A stretch of 64,000 bases of DNA from Melanocharis versteri. Taxonomy: Eukaryota > Chordata > Aves > Passeriformes > Melanocharitidae. The translations under genes and the position numbers were made by a program. Positions within the stretch are counted from its first letter, which is position 1; every line of letters begins with the position of its first letter. Under the pieces are notes generated by a model, which ran no database searches, had not been told where the DNA came from, and worked only from the letters and a program-made list of their open reading frames with translations. The stretch lies in contig VZTG01010071.1 of the NCBI GenBank assembly GCA_013397845.1, positions 558,001-622,000 on the forward strand, read 5' to 3'. This document shows positions 1-12,706 of the stretch, piece after piece.

Positions 1-2257
1 AAGCGTGAACATAGACCCGCTGCTGTGTTTTGGGAACACAGCAGTGGCTGCTTTGCTGAGGCAAGTGAAGTGACCCTGCTATGCATCCTTTATGCTAGAC
101 TTGCCCCTAGTAAAGACTGCTGCATCCAGTCATGCCACTCTGAAGCTCTCATCTTTCTGAGCCTGACTTTGGCATAACAAGTTGGTCTTGATAGTGAGAC
201 AGCCAGCTGGAAGCCAATGAAAAGATGATTAAGAGCCAAGAGAAAGCCATATGGAGAGAGAGAGGGATTTCTCTTTACAAAGTTACAAGTAAAAGTGTTT
301 ATGTCTTTGGATCCCTCTAGCTGGTTTTTTCCCCCTTATTTGCATCAGTTTTATGGGTGGGAAGTGGTTGCAGTTGATTAGCAAATTCTACCAAATCTCT
401 TTAGCTAGAACAAATGTTGTAAACAGTAGATATTTCAGGCAGCTCTGTCAATACTAAAAATCAACACGCCAACATTGCAATGGTAATAGCACATATGTCA
501 TCATTATTGTTCTAATGTTAACTAAAATACTATATATGATACCAACATTATGTAAAAAGTATTGTTTTGCAAAATGTAAGAGATATTGAATGAAGGGCCT
601 CTTGCCTCAAATTTACATGATGTAGAGATTTCTTTTTTTCTGAACTTATGACAGCAGAGCTAATAAAGTCCAGCTCAGTCTGGAAAACTCTTCTGCAGCC
701 ACTTAATTATCTTTGAAGTCTAGGTAAATACAGACGTTGTTCACTTGGAGCCTTATACAGAGATTTAAAACAGAGGATGTCCAGCGTTAGTAAGTTAAGA
801 CTCATCAAACAGTGCAGTTAGTAAACAGAACCAAGACAATTGAACCAAATTATTGATTCATAGAATTCATTCTTTCTCTTCACAGAATGTTCACATGCAG
901 ATTGTGTTCTCTTGAATGCAGTTCTTATTCAGATTTACTAAATGAATGTTATGGTGAGTGTGTGGGTTTAAAGAAAAAAACTCTGTTAACTAATTCTGTA
1001 TAGATCATATCCTCAAGATTCAAGCTGTTTCACATATGTTATTGTTTCAGTTTCCCTGACTGACTGAATGCTATTCAAGTGAATAGCACTGAAACCCTGC
1101 TTGAATTGCTACTAGGAGTCAGTATGCTTAAAGTGTTGTCGTTGGAGTTGCAAGTTTCTCAAGAACATGGAATAGTTTAAGGAAAGTCTGACAAATAGGA
1201 AATGGGAATTTCTGTTACAACTTGCTGTTTTCCTTCCTGTCCAGCAAAAAAAAGTTATTTCTGCTAATTACTAGTAGAGTCAGAACTGTGCTACTTAGTT
1301 CAGAGCAGGGGATATGTGTGAGAGCAGTTCTCTTACTGTAATGTTCAAGGCAACTTTCGCACAGTGCTCTCTTGAACAAAGATTCAGGCTGGCTTCTCAT
1401 GATTTTAGTTGTAATATGATGAAGTACTAATTGCGTGCGTGTAGGTGGGGGCACGGGTATCTGACTAAGTTTCGAAGGACTAATCTTCACAGTGTTCAGA
1501 ACCTCTGTGTTGTGTCCCACTTTTGCATCCAATTCTCTGCAGAACACAGCTTGCCTGAGAGGTACAAGAGCTTTTTCTTTCCTATTCAACTAGAAAAAAC
1601 TTCATAAAGCTGAAGGGTGGTGCTTACCTGAAGTACATCTGCATCTTTCTATTCTTCTCCCCCCTCCCAAGCAACAGCAAAAAATTCCTGCTCCTTTCTC
1701 AAGTTGATCTCTATGAAAGCTCCTCATGGCTATTTTAGATCCTTTTGCTTTCAGACAGAATACACCAGGCCTTTTCCATCTTGCTGAAATTGCCTATGAG
1801 TCTTTTGAGCATATCTGCTGGTCTCAGTGGGATCCTATTTGAATTGGTGGATGTCACTGTCTTCTGAGAAAGCTTGTGTTTCTGCCACTGAAGAGTCTTT
1901 GCAGACTTCATACCAGGCAGGTATGAAATAACTCATAGTGGCATCTGTTCTCCAAAAATATGCAATGAACATTAATTGGGTAGGTTGGGAATAGTTCAGA
2001 AGTGTTGCATTAGTTAGGGCTGAGTTGGCCTTTCCAGATCCGTACCATTTTATCTGATTTAACTTGATGCCAGGTTTGACATCAGATTTTTAAGCCAATG
2101 AGTAAGTTCTCAAAGGTACAGTAGAAATTGCCAGGCTTTTCCTCCTAAGGTGTTGAAATAAGCTGAAATACACTTTCCTAAGGGAATACAGGAACCTGTA
2201 AATGCAAACCCCTACACAGGGGCAAACCAAAGTCCTATTGGAATGGGGAATGCCCTT
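1..2257. other. AT-rich noncoding DNA, no gene seen
   Basis: The stretch is AT-rich and CpG-poor, with frequent stops in all frames. The longest open frame (124 codons, minus strand, 1215-1589) has no recognisable domain and no splice or codon pattern that I can support. I see no repeat family here. The only notable structure is a short perfect inverted repeat, listed separately. It reads as intron or intergenic DNA. Confidence 0.7.
1069..1088. repeat. Perfect 9-bp inverted repeat
   Basis: TGCTATTCA is followed after two bases by its exact reverse complement TGAATAGCA. The spacer is too short for a comfortable hairpin loop, so a palindromic protein-binding site is as likely as a cruciform. 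No known factor motif is obvious. Confidence 0.6.
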
Positions 2258-2945
2258 AGAATCATAAGAGTGTTAAGGTTTGGAGGGGACCTTAAAGATC
2301 ACTTAGTCCAAATACCCCAGCCATGGACAGGGACACCTCCCACTAGAGCAGGTTGCCCAAGGCCTTATCCAACTATCCATAGTTTCTCTGGGTAACCTGT
2401 TCCAGTGTCTCACCATACTCAAAGTAAAGAATTTCTTCCTAATCTCTAACCTAAATTCCCCCTCTTTCCATTTGTACCCATTACTCCTTGTCCTACCACT
2501 ACAGTTCCTGACAAAGGCTTCCCTGTAGACCCACTTCAAATACTGGAAGGTTTCTATGAGGTATCCACACAACCTTCTCTTCTCCAGGCTGAACAGCCCC
2601 AACATTCTCAGCCTGCCTTCATAGGGCAGTCCTCTTACCAACTCTGTGGACTTGCTCCAACAGTTCCATGTCCTTCTTATTTTGGGGACTCCAGAGCTGG
2701 ATGCAGCACTCCAGGTGGGGTCTCACCAGAGCAGAGGAGAGGGGCAGAATCCCCTCCCTCACCCTGCTGGCCACTCTGCTTTGGATGCAGCCCAGGATTC
2801 CATTGGATTTCTGGGCTGTGAGTGCACACTGCGCTCATGTGAGTTTTTCATCAACCATTACCTCCAAGTCTTTCTCTGCAGGGCTGCTCTCAATCACTTT
2901 TCTGCCCAACCTGCAGATGTGCCCACATGTGTGGTCAGAAAGGTA
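2258..2945 (-). mobile_element. CR1 LINE fragment, 5'-truncated
   Basis: Read on the plus strand, the segment opens with the bird CR1 3' end in reverse complement: an AGAATCATA-like end, then GGGGACCTTAAAGATCACTT, then the CR1 phrases around 'cctcccactagagcaggttg' and 'aagtaaagaatttcttccta'. Further in are the equally typical 'gagctggatgcagcactcc' and 'aggtggggtctcaccagagc'. The element's sense strand is therefore minus, with its 3' end on the left. About 690 bp survive, covering the end of ORF2 and the short 3' tail; full-length CR1 is several kb, so the copy is heavily 5'-truncated, as is usual for this family. Small indels and substitutions show it is not recent. The right boundary is approximate, where the similarity fades. 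Confidence 0.93.
2303..2641 (-). pseudogene. Remnant of CR1 ORF2 C-terminus
   Basis: The minus-strand translation contains CR1 ORF2 C-terminal hallmarks: LGLFSLEKRRLCGYLIETFQ, then FRLEIRKKFFTLSMVRHWNR, followed by LPRE. In intact elements this region follows the reverse transcriptase domain. Upstream CR1 coding sequence continues at about 2642-2945 but in a different frame: the QLWSPQNKKDMELLEQV stretch is followed by a small deletion and frameshift near 2640. The endonuclease and RT catalytic core are absent. It is a dead piece of a retrotransposon gene with no expected function of its own. Confidence 0.9.
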
Positions 2946-5900
2946 TGTAACGTGAGGATCTCTTGGCAATATTTCTCCAGTCCTGGGTACGAGCTACATG
3001 AGATGCTGTGCTAATGGAGAAGGAAGTGTGGCTGTACAGATAGCTTCACCTTGAGATTCTGCTCATCGCTGGGATAAGACTTTGGTTAGGGGCAAGTTAC
3101 TCCAAAGGGAATGAAATTGGCCTGTGATCCTAAGCACTTCTAGTTGCTGGAACAGACCAGGAATGTTCTAGGCATCAGCCTTGCTCTGTTGTGAAGTGAT
3201 GCTAGAGCTCCTTTTGTAGGACAGGACAGCTCTGCTCCTGGAAAAGTGCTGTCCCAAGAGAGCACCACCTGGCTTTGAAGTGACCCAGGCTGGTGGACAG
3301 CCCTGAAGCCTGGGTGAGCTGGTGTCCTTGCGTGTCCTGACTGCAGTTTGGGCTTTGTGGAAGGGCTCAGGAGAAATGCCATTGTTTAGAATCTACATGT
3401 CTGGCATGCAGTCAAGTCAATCTCCCTTTGTAACTTTCCTACACTAGGGGTGAAGGAGATTTGTGAAGTTAATTAGACTCCAGATTTGAACTTTCCTCAT
3501 GGGTGTTGGAAACCGGCATTCTCCTTTCAGCTTATATGCATATAGAGCTGCTACACATTGGACTTGGGATGCTTCTGGAATGAGAAATGGAGTGTATGAC
3601 ATATCTATCTGCTTTCCAGGGACTGCCTTGTCAGTGTCTGTGATTCAGCTCTTTGCCTTATGGATTAACTGGGAGTATTCATGTACTTTTAAAATTTCTT
3701 TTGAAACATTTTGCTGAGATGAAGTCTGTGCAGTTAATTAGAGCTCTGCCACTGTTCACAGAATGCTGGCTGTGCTGAGCAAAGCTCTTCAAACACCTTT
3801 TTCCTGAATTTGAACAGGCAAAGCACTGGGCTCTCACGCTTTCTTGGCAGGCAGAAGTGGTGAGGTAAGGAGCTACTTGTTCCTGGTGGCATTTCTGTGC
3901 TGCTGGGAGACTGGCTGTGCAGCGAGGTGGAGCCAGCACTCCTCATCTCCTGGGTCTAGTAGAGGCATGGGGCAGAGAGTGGCTTACTGCTTTGCCAAAT
4001 GCAGTCTGTCCTTACTGGGAGCAACACATCAGAGATGTCCTTCTGGCGCACTGGTAAAATACCATTTTAGCAGATGTTTAATGCAGAATTGTCAGAGTTT
4101 GTAAGGAAGCTGTGCCACAGCTTTGCTCCTCTGCTCAACAGCAAATTCCTTCAGACTCCCAGGCTCTTTTGTCTGTAACTGGTTCATAGTCCTGTATCCA
4201 TATTTTAACCCTTTGTGATCACTTCTTCCATCCCTTGATTCAGTATGTCCTTTCCCTTTGCCAGGGAACATCCCTCCAGCTTCTGCCCTCTTCTGAGTAA
4301 GCAGCCTTCATGCTTTGCCTATCTTGCCCAGAGCCAGTTCTGTTCAGAAATAGATTGATTCCATTTTCTCTATCTAAATGTGGAATGGTCCAGATTTGTA
4401 TGTGAGAGCTGAGATCAAAAACTTGTTGTTTGCTTCTACTTAAACAAAATATGTTTTTTTAAAAAAATAATCTGAAGATGTTCCAAAATTTCTCCTGAAA
4501 CATTTTTCACTTTCTTCTATTTCAAAAAAGATTAGCAGAAACATGGAACTGCTTTGGCAGTTGTGGAAATAAAATTAAAAAACATGAGTTAAAATGCAAC
4601 TGCTCAAGCCTGGGGGGGCGGAGGCCGAAGAGTGTTTACTAGAAACATACTTGCTGCGTGGCTGGGACGGCTTTTTGTTTGGGGAAATACTGCAAATCTA
4701 TTCACTTTACATATGGACAAGTGGTGATGTATCAGTGTGCTGCATATCGTGCGTGTACCCTGAGTAGAGAAATGCCTTGTTCTCAGGAAGCTTCCATCTC
4801 TGGAGTGAAAGGCAGCAGCTATTTTTAGTAGTGTGCTGCAGCATTGAACAGGAGAGCACAGGATGATGCTGTTTCCCCAGCTCACTTCATGGATGACTTT
4901 GCTAATTTACTAAGTGAGGACTGATGACAAACCAGTAGCACCAGAGGAGCACAGACAGCTTCATGCTTTTTTGAAAGAAGTCAGTAAGGTTGTGCTCGGG
5001 AGCAGTCTACAACAAAACAACTAAAATGATTTCATTGGAGAAGAGCTCATAAAGCTATGCCCTGTAACTGTAAATGCTTGAAATTCCAGCTTTAGAAATA
5101 AGCATTACAACGCAAAGCCTGGGCTGTTTCTGCCAGGTGCCCAGGAGAGTGGGCACTGAGATGTAGAAGCTGGTAATCAGGATGGAAAATGTCCCCTGTG
5201 TAAAGAGACAGCAAGAGACTTGCATCTTTACTCCTGCTCAAAGCCCCTTCCTGAAGACTGAACAGATTCTTAGACCAGGTACTGCCCTCTCTGTATGCGT
5301 GAGATGCATGCTGCATTCCTAAGTGGTAGCAACAATCCCACGCTTTTCTGACATGTGTGATCAATTGGAGATGAAATCCTAACACGAAATCTTACAATAA
5401 AAGGTTGCAGTGGGCTTCCACAGTCTTGTCAGGTTGCTGGAGTTCCAAAGTCAGCATTTTCCTTGGGTGCTGACACCAGGACCATCGCATTTGCTCTTCT
5501 GTTGACAGCTGCTCTGCTGATTTTCCTCTGCAAATGGCTTTGAGTTTTGCAAGTGTAACCGGTGAAGAGCCATGTGAGTGCAACGGAGCAGTTTGTTACT
5601 GCTGTAAATGGAAAAAGCAAAATGCAAACACACAGTAGAAAGCTTGCCTCCTGTATTTCAATTGCTCGTTCTTTTAGAAAAATGGTGTGGCTGATGTTTG
5701 TTGCAATTTTTATGTCTTCTTCTAGTGTGCATTTGTGTACTTCTTCACTCCAGACTAGCTTCATTATTGTAAAAAAGAAGTTGGTGTGCCCAAGAACCTG
5801 CTGTTGTTGAGGGTGATAACGTGGAATTTGGTGAGTTATTTACCAAAGAACTTTATTTCAGCAGTTATCAGAGAATAGATATGTAAAATGTAAAACTTTA

Positions 5901-6981
5901 AACTTGGCAAGAGCATCCAAGATCTGCATCTTCTTGATTAGAAGTGCTAGAGTTATCGTAAAAGCAAAGAGTAATTGCAGCTTACTCTGTTTACCTGTTT
6001 TTCTTCAAAACTGAAATATACACAGGAAAACATTTGAAAATTAATGATTTCAATGCAGTTTGAAGACCTGTGAAGAACCAGCCTTTATGAGTTTTATAAA
6101 AGCCTTGCTGGAAATGTTTTAGCAATTTGTACTGGTGCATAACAGTGCATAGTGGGAGTGTTTTGTTGTGCATTTGTGAGCAAGGATTTTCAGTTGTATT
6201 CACTTTATAAAGATGAAAAATATCAATAAAGTCATTCAGTCATGTTTCAAGCTCTGGAACTTGCATTCTTGCAAAGGAACATTACAAATGGATTTCAGAC
6301 CATTTGGTACTGTGATTTGGTTTGTATTACCTGTCACCACAGATCTTCAGTGCTGTATATAGTTTAACGTACGACCAACAGAATGGTACTAGTAATGTTT
6401 CTCTTCAGAGTAAATTAAGTAAATGTTCAGCCTTTAAATATCCACAATAATTTCTCCTGTTGTTTACAAGGGACTCCCATTGTGGCCATTAAAGGAGAAC
6501 ATATGGCTTATTGATACAATGTCAGCTTCTCAAGGTATTTCACACTGTGCCTGTTCTAGAATTGACGGTTATCTGATATGCACTCTGGAAAAAATATCTT
6601 TAGATGCCAAAACCAGTTCCCAGGTGAGAGCCTCACAGCCAGAAAGAAGTAAAAAGTGCCCTCTGGCCTTCCACCATCAATTACCTCTCCTATCCCCATG
6701 CTTTTCTTCTAAGATATACTGACTTATATTTAGCTGCCTCTGAAAGGAATTTCAAGCTTTTAATGCAGTTTGTTGTTTTATGCAAACCTTTAAAACACAG
6801 TTTGCCCTTAGTTAGAGGGTGTCCATGCTGGGTGGTGAGGAGTAAGCACTCTGTCCTTCATAAACTTTATGACAGCCTTTAAAATAACGGTGCTAGAATA
6901 AATTTCAAAGCGTGGCCTTAGTAGTTTTCTCTAAGAGTTCTGGCAGGTAAGAACTGGCAGGGTTTGCTGTAATCTTCTATA
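2946..6981. other. Noncoding DNA, no gene or repeat recognised
   Basis: Mixed AT-rich sequence with short open frames only (up to about 111 codons), several of them overlapping on both strands, which argues against coding. A G-run with CpG (about 4611-4625) and a MEF2-like CTATTTTTAG (about 4815) are isolated. I see nothing that supports an exon or an element boundary. Confidence 0.6.
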
Positions 6982-7015
6982 GCCTTATATTCTTGCATGC
7001 GGCCTTATATTCTTG
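6982..7015. repeat. 20-bp imperfect tandem duplication
   Basis: The 14-mer GCCTTATATTCTTG occurs at 6982-6995 and again at 7002-7015, a period of 20 bp; the six bases after each copy differ. It is consistent with a small replication-slippage duplication. Confidence 0.8.
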
Positions 7016-7256
7016 TCATAAGCTGCCTGTGAAGACGACATAAAAGAACAGTATTTTTCCATTCCTATTACAGCAGCAGTAACTCCTGGCTGAAAGCAAG
7101 GTGGAGAAGGAAGAGGGTGCAGTTTGGATTTACCATGGCTAAATTCAGCAGTGCCTGTTTAAGGGATTTTGAAGTTTTTTTGTTGGGTCATTCTGGATGT
7201 GTATGAATTTTTTTGATCGTTTCTGGAATAGTTGTTGTCTCCAAATGCTCGTCATA

Positions 7257-7284
7257 ACTCCGCTTTGCTTACCTAAAGCGGAGT
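7257..7284. repeat. 10-bp perfect hairpin with 8-base loop
   Basis: ACTCCGCTTT (7257-7266) is followed by an 8-base loop and the exact reverse complement AAAGCGGAGT (7275-7284). The stem contains two CpGs in a CpG-poor neighbourhood. No poly-T follows at a terminator-like distance and there is no sign of a pol III gene, so I annotate only the structure. Confidence 0.75.
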
Positions 7285-10200
7285 CTTGCTTCTGAAGTCT
7301 GGGAAGCTGTTGCAGTCTAAGCCTGGCCTGAATCTGGAATCCATATTGGCATACTTAATGGAAAATATCTCAGGGCTTAAATAACTAAGCTGTAAAGATC
7401 TTCCTTGTTGTTACTCACCCTAATTAAAAAAAAGAAGAAGAAAAAAGGAAGAGCAAGACATTGGTACAGTTATACTGTATTTTATTTACATGGATATTCT
7501 GGTGTTCAAGCTGCTGTTTCATGTGATGAGGGGACCTCTGTTGTGTGGCTGGTTCAAACACTCAAAAGTAGACACATCTGCCAGGGGTGCACATTCTGGC
7601 ACAGGTGATACAAACCAGATGAATCGGCAGCTTCAACTCCAGCTCAGCCAGAGAACTCAAATGAAGTCCCTATATGTCAACCACCAGTTTGTCATGGTGC
7701 AGCCTTGGCAGAAGAGCTGTGTTCTGTATCAGGGAGGCCCCAGCCCAGTGGTGTGGGGGTCATCCTGCTTAGCCTTTTGGACCAAATGATCATCAAAATC
7801 AGCCTTAAGACAAGATTCAGATGTTTTACTGAAGGAAAGGGGTTATTGTTGGTTTTTGGTGGTTTGGTGTTTTGTTTGGCTGTTTTTTTTTTTTTAATTA
7901 AGAAATCAAACTGGGTTGGCCTTATGAATCTCTGTCCTGCCTCAGTCAGGTCAACAGATGAGACTTGGAATGGCACTCAGGTTCTGGACTGCTGGCAAGT
8001 AGTCTGCACCAAGGAGAAGGCGTTTTCCAGAAGCACTGGCTCCCCCATGACCTAATCAAACTCTACTTTTGTTGCAGAGTACCTGCAGTATAGCTTTGAG
8101 GGCTGGTTCCTGAAAAACCATCAGACTCAGCTGAGCTTAGCATAATGCAAACTTTTGTCTGCATTCCTGTACCCTGACCCGAGTCTTCCCTGCAATGACT
8201 GTATCTAGGACTAGGAGAAGAGTTTGGCTTGTCCTGTCTTTAGTACATTCATTCTTGGAATACTTCTGTAGCTATTCTGGGGTACTGCTGAATCTCTAGT
8301 ACAGAGCTGGGCAGCTGATCACCAAAGAAACCTGTGAGAGAGGTAAGCCTCAAGCCAAAGAGTCCCCTAGGTGTGGGGGTGGCCTTCCTCTCTTTGCCAG
8401 CCCTCGCTGTTCTTGCCAAACCTGCCAGTGGCAAGCTGTGATTTAAAAATGCTCACTTCTGGAAAGCCCCACTCACAGCCCTGCTGAGCAGCAGTTCAAA
8501 GATTGTTTTCATGCTTAGCATGTTTCACTCCTGCCTCTTCAAAGATCATGTTAATATTATCACCTCTCATCAAACATTAATCTGTACATCATTTGCCAAT
8601 TGAAGCATGAGTAGGTTGCACAGATTTATTCAGCAAGCAGCAATTGCTGCCTAGACTCTCTGGTCTAGTTGTTAACAGCTGGCTGTTTGGGTTGTGTTTT
8701 TGTTAAGTGGAGAGCCTATTTATAGGCAGCAGAACACATGCACATCCTTGTCTGTGCTACTGCAGATCCTGGGTTATCTCCTCTGGTACAAAAGCCTAGT
8801 CTACCAGCTAGCATAATGTGTACTAAAATCAGTGTGGGAGGCTTAGGGGTGTTGGTTTTTGTTGGGTTTTTTCCGCTTTCTATCACTATCTTGAAGCTTT
8901 GGAGCAGACTGATAGCACAGGGACAGGCTGCTTGTCTGAAAACTGGGGGCAAATGTTTCCCAGGATACAGAGGAAGCAATCTATGGTGGTGGTGTCTGTC
9001 ACAAGATGTCATTAAAAATATTCTTGTGGTAAAGGAACTGATTTTAAACAAGGTATTTAATGTGTGTGTGTGTATCACACCCCATTCGTTGCCCAGGGGA
9101 AGGCAAAGTTAGCTTCTGTTTGCTTCCTGAAAATTAGATGGCAGGCGAGGTATCTGTGGTGACAGGGGCCTGGGAGCTGTCATTCCTTCTCAAGGGCTGG
9201 AGGAGAAGAGGGTGTTGGCTAACACCCAGGAGAGGAAAACCTATCTGTGTCTGCACACTTGACACCATCAGTGGGATGGGGAGTATGGCCTGGTGCCCCT
9301 AAGCACCCAGGAGTTTGTCTGTGGCACTCTGCTATTTAGAGGTGCTGCTTATCTGAGTCACTCTTCTGTGCTCAAAATGAAACACTGTGACTGTAGCAGA
9401 GCACACAATGAACTGCTAATTACAAAACCGAAAACAAAGTTTAAGACAAAAATGAATACAGCATGATTTCACATCATGAGAAATAGCGCTTTTTTCTCTT
9501 GGTTGCTTTAGTCTCCCTACTATGAGGTGTTATGGCAGAGAGTGGGAAACTGGGTTTCTCCCTGCCACACACTTGCTTCTTCCAGAGTTCACACACCTCT
9601 GGGCTGCTTATCTCTCCATTTGTTCAAGAAGGATTTCCCATGGTCGTGCACATCATTCTACTGCTCTCATCTTTCTACAGTGCTCTCTTCCCAACTCGTA
9701 CTTGCTTGCTTCGTACGTAGGAAGTCATATTTGAATTCCATCACAGCAATTATTCTCTCTGAGTGGGGAAAAAGAAAATCGACCAGCTGCTGTTCCGTAT
9801 TGTGAAGAACACAGAACACCTGGTTTGTCTGTCCCTTCCTTCTCTCCCAGTCCATTGTCACATGAGAGTTTGGAAATAGTTTCAATAGGTGCCTATGAAG
9901 CAGCAGAATGAAGAATTCTGCAGGGCACTGGAGGGAGCACAAGCACAGACTGGACTCCAGTTAGACTGGTGAGTGTGCACTCCAGTCTGCACGTGTGCTT
10001 CTCACAGCGCGGTCCTAAAGTGAGCAGCCTCAGAACCATGTGGGAACTTCTAAATTGTTTCACTCACTCATGTGTTTGTACCTCTCCTTGGGGGGAGGTA
10101 CTTTGCTGAGTACTACAGATATCTGTCTGCATTTCATATTCAGGCACACAGGCATAAATACTGGTGCACTAATTCAAATATATATGAGTAGCATGCATGG

Positions 10201-10905
10201 CTTCCCAAGGGTTTGTTTATAGGATCGCAGTACAGCATGCCCTGAGCATCACCTGTGAGGAACACAGGAATACACTGGCCGTGTGTTCTACCCTGACTGG
10301 CAATCCACTCCCAGCCAAGGATGCAAACGGATGGGCTCCAGTGCTTTCTGCAAGGCGCTGTGCCAGCGTGATACAGATGATGGGGAGGAGCTGAACAGAT
10401 ACTTAACATCTCTGTGTGTATCCTCCCCATTCTGTCACAAGAGTACCTCATATAAATAAATAAAAGGGATGCTGTTAAGTCATGCCAGTCAAAAAAAAAG
10501 TCTGCACACAGACTCTGGCTGCCTGCCCGGTTGTGCTAGGTTTTCTAGGCTATGAGGCATATACTTATGTCTGAGAAAGTATTTAACTGGTCATCCATGG
10601 ACTTCTGGAGACCTAGGATGATTTCTGAAGGAAATGCTAAATGTAAATAAGAGAAGAAAGACTCTTGTAATGGGACTTCAATCTACTCTGCAGGAATCAG
10701 CACCTCTGTTAAATAATGCTGAGGTCTCTAAGTTGTAAAAAGCTGACACCTATTTTCTCATTTACGGAAAACTTCAGGAATGTTGTAGGGCACTTGATGC
10801 CAAGATAGCTCTGCCTTTGCTCTGTCACAGTGACATTGGTGGGACTTTGGTTAGTAAATATGCAGGTTCCCACTGTCAGTTAAGACTTGAGTTTAGTGTT
10901 AGGGG
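7285..10905. other. Noncoding DNA, no gene seen
   Basis: AT-rich to mixed sequence with simple runs (A/G-rich at about 7427-7450, a T-run near 7880, a short TG run near 9060). Open frames reach about 124 codons but several overlap on opposite strands (for example 8716-9078 minus and 8738-9112 plus) and none shows a known domain. A palindromic MEF2-like site is listed separately. Confidence 0.6.
8714..8727. promoter_or_regulatory. Palindromic MEF2-type motif
   Basis: GCCTATTTATAGGC is a perfect palindrome and contains CTATTTATAG, which fits the MEF2 consensus YTAWWWWTAR. Such matches are common in AT-rich DNA, so on its own this is only a candidate. The perfect symmetry with G/C ends is slightly unusual. 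Confidence 0.25.
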
Positions 10906-10934
10906 TTTTTTTTTTTGGGGGGGGGGGGGTGTGT
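10906..10934. repeat. Poly-T / poly-G junction
   Basis: Eleven T are followed directly by thirteen G (10917-10929) and a short TG run. The G-run could form an intermolecular quadruplex or similar structure. Homopolymer lengths in assemblies are unreliable. Confidence 0.85.
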
Positions 10935-11780
10935 ATTCCTTTCTCTCCATGCAGAGCTAGTAACAGGTCACTATTTCTTCACTTAAGTGACTTCCTGTGG
11001 TTGGGATTTGGAAACCAATAGAACTTTTTGTATTGCTTTATTCTGCTGTCCTTGAATCTCTTTCAGGAAGTTGGTGTCACTGAACCACCTCTAGAGTAAT
11101 TGGAGGGCAGACGTTCTGTGAGGCTTGTGCTTGTTTAAACAGTAAATTAAATTGCAGGGAAGCTGTACTCGCTCACGGATATGATGATTATGATGTTAAA
11201 AAGGTAGTGGTAGCCCCACGCCTCCAGCCCCACGGGAGTCCTTACTGGAAAACAAGGAGCTGTAACATCACTGACCATGCGTGATGTGACCTTGGGGTGT
11301 GTGGGGAAAACACCAACCTGCTGAAAGCTTCCCGCTCCCACACTCCAGCGTGGAGGGTTTCCGTGAAGAAGGCAAACGGTTCTAATTTTTGCTGAGGAGA
11401 AAGCACAGGCAAATGTGGGAACATTTCTAGAGCAGAAGCAAGCACCTGACGGCTTTCAAATGTGTGTAACTTTTAAATGAAAATGAGAAACGAGCCCAAG
11501 CTGCATTTCAATTATCGTAAGATATAAATTAAAAATAGAATTGAAGCTCCAGATTAAAATGTTCATTTTTGACTATGTGGTTTTGACTTTGGTACATGAG
11601 CTTTCCTTGTGTTTTGATATTGTCAAAACCACTTTACAGCAACAGGTCCCAGTAGATTATAATAACGCCTTGTAATATTTTAGTTTGTTAAATTAAAGGT
11701 TTACGGCAGCAGGATACGGTTTGAAAATCATGCTTCCAGGAGTCTGGGAGTGGGGAGGAGGAATTAGGCTGTTGTTTCCC
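10935..11780. other. Noncoding flank of the CpG island
   Basis: Unique-looking sequence with no recognised gene. CpG content is low until about 11800, when GC rises sharply into the island. Confidence 0.55.
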
Positions 11781-12475
11781 AATGGGAAAGGACGGGCAGG
11801 TCAGGGGGGCAGGGAAGGGGGATGTTGTGGTGCGTCTTATTGCCAGTCCGCGGCTGGGAGCGGCAGCAGCAGGTCGGGACAGCGCAAATCCCGCTGAGGC
11901 TACAGCCAGCCCAGGTTCACGGGATCGCTTGCTCCTTGACCTCCTCCTCCTCGCCAGGGCTTGCTCTTGGGCCCCGCCGGCTTTGAGCCGCTGCCGGCGG
12001 TGGGGGCAGGTTCGTGCCGGGAGTCACTGCGCCGTCCCCGCCTCAGCCGCTCCGGCCCCGCGCGCGCGCTGTCGCGGGGCAGGTCCCGCGCTGTGGCGGT
12101 TGGGCGCTGTCCGGTGCCACCGCAGCCACTGCGCTTGTGCAACAGCGCGCGGTCGCCCTCCCGCACTCTCTGTCGCGCGGCCCGTCACGCGCTCTGGTGC
12201 GTGCCTGGGTCTCGCGCCGGTGCGCGCGCCCCATCGCGTGCCCGCGTCTCGCGCCGGTGCCTCGCGCCCTGTCGCGCGCTATACCACGCGCAGGAGTACG
12301 TGCCTTGTCGCGTGCTGGCGTCTCGCGCAGGTGCGCGTGCCCAGGTCTCGTGCGCTGTCGCGTGCTCTACCGCGCGCAGGTGCACGTGCCCTGTCTCGTG
12401 CAAGTGCGCGTGTCCTGTCACGTGGTAGCTCTCGTGCAAATGCGCGTGCCCTGTCGCGCGGCCGACTTTCGCGAG

Positions 12476-12706
12476 CTATGTCTCGCGCAGGTGCACGTGT
12501 TCTGTCACGTGCCCCCATCTCGCGCAAGCGCGCGTGCTATGTCTCGCGCAGGTGCACGTGCTCTGTCACGTGCCTCCATCGCGCGCAAGTGCGCGCGCTA
12601 TGTCTCGCGCAGGTGCACGTGCTCTGTCACGTGCCTCCATCGCGCGCAAGCGCGCGTGCTATGTCTCGCGCAGGTGCACGTGCTCTATCATGTGCAAGTG
12701 CGCGTG
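12476..12706. repeat. 61-bp higher-order units within the array
   Basis: Units start at CTATGTCTCGCGCAGGTGCA at 12476, 12537, 12598 and 12659. The first three are exactly 61 bp and nearly identical; the fourth is 48 bp, lacking 13 bp. The next start (12707) is GTATG. High identity between neighbours compared with the diverged outer monomers indicates a younger local expansion. Confidence 0.9.

Noticed and set aside
10441..10465. TATAAATAAATAAAAG as a TATA promoter or poly(A) signal
   Set aside because: Short AT-rich words of this type occur by chance throughout the window; no neighbouring exon or start evidence.
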